Below are positions 61,049 through 64,000 of a stretch of DNA of 64,000 bases, piece by piece; position 1 is the stretch's first letter, and the number at the start of each line of letters is the position of its first letter. The notes beneath the pieces were generated by a model. The model worked only from the letters and a program-made list of their open reading frames with translations, did not search any database and was not told the origin of the DNA. Both the position numbers and the translations under genes were made by a program. This DNA comes from Paragonimus skrjabini miyazakii. Lineage: Eukaryota; Platyhelminthes; Trematoda; Plagiorchiida; Troglotrematidae. The stretch covers positions 85,094 through 149,093 of the forward strand of contig JTDE01000141.1 in assembly GCA_014338405.1 (NCBI GenBank). Reading direction: 5' to 3'.

Positions 61049-63509
61049 CCATACCTATCTCAAACACGGCCATTATACTTTCGTTGATTCCCATTAGTCG
61101 TGCGCACACACCGACAGTATACTGAAATCTTAACGTTGTGCAATGTCCGTCCCCCCACCTTTACTGGTCTACTGGCTACAAGTCACCCCGGACATCAACT
61201 TATTGAGTTTTGGAGTCTTTATGCTCTGGTGGTTGCTTACTGACAACAGGTTCTCATCAGCCTAAGTGTTTAACGTACATCGTTATTTAAATTATGGACA
61301 GAAAGAGGGAATGAGATGCTGTCACAACCACCGGAGGAAGAAATACAATGTATTGTTTGAAATGATTCGCAAAGTAACGTTTCTAAAACAAAGGCAAGTA
61401 ACATAACTGTATGAATTAAACCTTCAAGAACCAAACTCTCCTAACTACTGTTACCACACACAGATAAAACAGATAGAGTGGTCTGTTTTCAGCCTTCAGG
61501 CAGCATAGCTCATACATATTGCACAGTTTTGTACGATACAAAAGGTCGGGGCCAAATAGCGTGGGCTAGCCTTATCGGATCTGACATATGAGACAATATG
61601 ACTCGCTTTCTCAAATGGTTACATTTTTAGATACGAGTATTTCACTACGATCTCGTTTGCCTAAGTTAACTTTTAAGGGTATTGGACTTTCGCAAATATC
61701 AATGTGTTTGACAACGCTTGATGGGAAACCATGGCTCATCAACTAGAGACGATTGGATAAAAATTGGACAACGTCGGTCTTCGTCACAAACAAGATAATT
61801 GCCCACAAAAGACCGACTACGCCAAACAGCTCATTCAGTTAGCCTTGGTCAAATCGACAAAATATATAGCACAACGTTTCTCACTGTACGTCCTGGTAAT
61901 TAAACTGGGTATCCGGGATGCCGGATATGAATTCATATCAAGCCTGTACTAGACAACTTATGCTAATCACCCATTATACTTCCTTTGAACAGTTTAACGA
62001 ATAAAACAGTTTAAACCGTTTAAATTGAAGAGGTTTTTTTGGCTTATGGGGGCCTATTTGCTCGGAAACCACTCAATTGGTTGTTAATGTGCTGCGCATG
62101 CGCAAAAACCGTCTGGTAATGTGTTACGAGTGAAACATATCTGAACGGAATAACTCTCTATAAGTGTTTGTCATACTGAACACGAACTTTACCACAATGT
62201 TGATCGAAATTCATGAGATACTTAAGATGTAACCAATGTGAAAACTGTCCCAAAAATCTAGTGCACAGTGAACTCATGACACTACTTATTGGTTATGAGT
62301 ATATATTGTGAGAGTTACAGTGAACAGTAAAATAATTTATGACATTTCCTCAATCTCCATTAGGTGCCACAGTGCATAGAGGTGAATGGAAATTTATGTT
62401 CGCCTGTTATCAATTGCTAAATAGAAAATCGTTGATAGTACTGATACGTGCAGTATATACCACTGTGTACGCATTGATTTGAGGGTACAGTTGGTCGGTT
62501 CTTTGTATGAGGTTATAAAAGTCAAAAAAAGCATAGTATAATGCGCTTCTCAATAAGATCTCTTTTTCACTTCACTGTTGTTACAAGACCCAACAATGCG
62601 ACGGATTTATATAGTATTTTCCGGGTTAAATATGCAGAAACCAGTAGCTAATAACTGACAAAAGCCAGTTGTCACACGTACAAATCGGCGGTGGAGCTAG
62701 TATCGGGGGAATCTTAAAAGATCCAGTGCAACGCAACAAACGCATTGAATTCCCATCTTTTCCTCTGTCCTTGCACTACTTCAGACGCCCGTTAAAAGCA
62801 GCGTGATCTCTTCTACTTGTTAGAATATCGCCAAGTAAAACGGTTTAGTTGGCATAGATCTTCCATACGGCTTTGTAGTTAAGGCCTGACATGGCGTTCG
62901 ATGAACTCCTGATCAATGTCCAGAATGACAGTGTCGTCATGTAAACATTTAATACCAAAGTTTTTAAATGTGAACGAGAGTTTGAGAACACAAATGATAA
63001 GGAAATTGTTTGATGGTTTACTTGGTGTCCGTTGATCACTTGCAAAAGTTGATGTAAAAACAGGTGGCATCTGGACAAACCTAGGTTCTACCGTAGACAT
63101 TCGCCAAAACGTACGCTGTTTCATATTTCAGAGAGGGTTGCATACTTTATTGTCTGTAATTATAGCCCTTGGTTCTGGAATACACACAGCTACAGGTCGT
63201 TTATTGTTGTCGGTGTATTGCCTAGTAAATGTCAAATGAGTTTGAGTGTACATTCGTTGTCGTCGAAAAATAGGTCGTTATCTATCGCGCATCTATTTAA
63301 AAAATTTATTGTATATTATTCAAAGAGTGTGGTTTTCTTGATATTCCGTAAGAAATATCACCTCCTGCCGTTAGTTACGTGAAGCAGGCGTAACGTAAAT
63401 CTAAAAACATGTTAAATGGCCACATTCATAGCGATTAAGTGTAACGCTAACGTATGGCCGCGGTGCACTATGACTAATTGAGTTTGTCGACCATCCGGTG
63501 GGTTAGATT
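61049..63509. other. Nothing firmly recognised
   Basis: Minus-strand frames at 62.85-63.12 kb (including CLHDDTVILDIDQEFIE) look somewhat protein-like but match no family I know and lack clear splice sites. Confidence 0.4.
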
Positions 63510-63540
63510 CATCATAATCATCATCATCATCATCATCATC
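63510..63540. repeat. (ATC)n microsatellite
   Basis: About ten ATC units with one imperfect unit. It lies about 140 bp beyond the 3' part of the minus-strand SINE and could be its simple-repeat tail. Confidence 0.9.
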
Positions 63541-63664
63541 GGGCTCGGGCCGCTGCTCACCTCATCAGTGACGTGGGATATCCTTGAAGAAACCGTTACT
63601 AAGAAGGTTGAAAATTTATATAGGACAAGCGGAAGGACAGGTACGCCATTGAATACGACACATC

Positions 63665-64000
63665 ACCATCTCGGATAACGTTTCAAACTAGTGGTTTGAG
63701 TGATCACGAGGACCCCATCCAGGCAGGCGACACCTACGCAATTTGTTCAGTGGAGCAGTCAAGGTCTTCATATATCTGATGAGTAGTAGGGGATTTTGAT
63801 TTTCATATAGATTGAACATCACCCACAATTTATCGCAGCTGTCGCATTCCCATAGACTATTCAGTCGGCCCCTTTCGAAAAGAAGCACTAGACTCGAGTT
63901 TCGCTCTCATTAGAGCTCGTCAGTAGTGCATATCCTCGTTAATGCCGGGACTTGAACGACGGACACGCTTTCTGTTTTAATAACTGAGCTGTCCCAAACT
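63665..64000 (-). mobile_element. Hammerhead SINE, copy C (best preserved, cut by window edge)
   Basis: On the minus strand, from the window edge inward: GCGTGTCCGTCGTTCAAGTC (box B region), ribozyme at 63929-63885, then TCGAAAGGGGCCGACTG, GGGAATGCGACAGCTGCGAT, GGGTGATGTTCAA, and a 3' body with GTGTCGCCTGCCTGG. It retains about 150 bp more 3' sequence than copy A and agrees with the fragment at 33996-34150 over that part. The 5' head reaches the end of the window. Confidence 0.75.
63885..63929 (-). ncRNA. Hammerhead ribozyme (apparently intact core)
   Basis: Identical over the 45 bases to the motif at 2373-2417: stem I GCACTA/TAGTGC, CTGACGA, stem II GCTCT-AATG-AGAGC, GAAA, and loopless stem III ACTC/GAGT. 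Two identical ribozymes in otherwise diverged copies suggest recent spread or selection on the ribozyme. Confidence 0.85.

Noticed and set aside
62845..63124. Minus-strand frames with CLHDDTVILDIDQEFIE as an exon
   Set aside because: Protein-like but without clear splice sites or a recognisable family.
63555..63590. Minus-strand CACTGATGAGGTGAGC as a hammerhead core
   Set aside because: There is a CTGATGA box but no GAAA at the proper place.
1..64000. Bacterial operons, CRISPR arrays, rRNA genes or an integrated virus
   Set aside because: No regularly spaced repeats, no rRNA-like blocks and no prokaryotic gene density were seen; the repeats are eukaryotic retroelements.

Overview
The window looks like a flatworm chromosome segment, most likely from a trematode. 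It is AT-rich, has large introns, and carries one 100-base assembly gap (N run, 4252-4351). Its repeats are of kinds known from trematodes: Penelope-like retroelements (PLEs) with a GIY-YIG endonuclease, a CR1-like LINE, and a tRNA-headed SINE with a hammerhead ribozyme, which resembles the Sm-alpha type described in schistosomes. No bacterial-style gene organisation is present. Almost every long open frame is a chance frame or a transposon relic.

The one host gene I can name is a copine (tandem-C2, calcium-dependent membrane-binding protein) on the minus strand. Its exons are spread over 23.3-3.5 kb, perhaps to 0.9 kb. I reconstructed them from splice signals, phase agreement and C2-domain similarity: 23300-23197, 22042-22015 (a 28-base microexon), 19854-19775, 15674-15628, 15458-15320, 10702-10655, 3609-3537 and tentatively 946-875. 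The 5' end of C2A and the von Willebrand A domain were not found and probably lie outside the window or went unrecognised. One intron appears to end in TG instead of AG. A second, unidentified protein-coding exon with clean splice sites lies at 58621-58375 (minus), and a weaker candidate at 38793-38492 (minus).

Mobile elements fill much of the rest. A nearly full-length but broken PLE lies at 55.4-57.8 kb (+), with the RT catalytic residues still present. Two short relics of another PLE family (1.27-2.08 kb and 35.59-36.25 kb) keep mainly the C-terminal endonuclease. Both are bracketed by inverted copies of their own 3' end and both carry a stop codon at the same place. A decayed CR1-like LINE lies at 32.5-30.9 kb (-), and weaker LINE-like pieces at 52.1-52.9 kb (-). 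The hammerhead SINE occurs in three sizeable copies (2.29 kb +, 48.17 kb +, 63.67-64.0 kb -) and several fragments (3.98, 9.38 and 34.0 kb).

The most striking structural feature is a pair of ~445-bp inverted repeats of about 98% identity (27932-28376 and 30212-30655). They enclose ~1.8 kb and the right arm ends shortly before the LINE relic. A small cluster of diverged copies of one coding-like motif, in both orientations, lies at 26.35-26.9 kb. The remaining long stretches are intron or intergenic DNA in which I recognised nothing.
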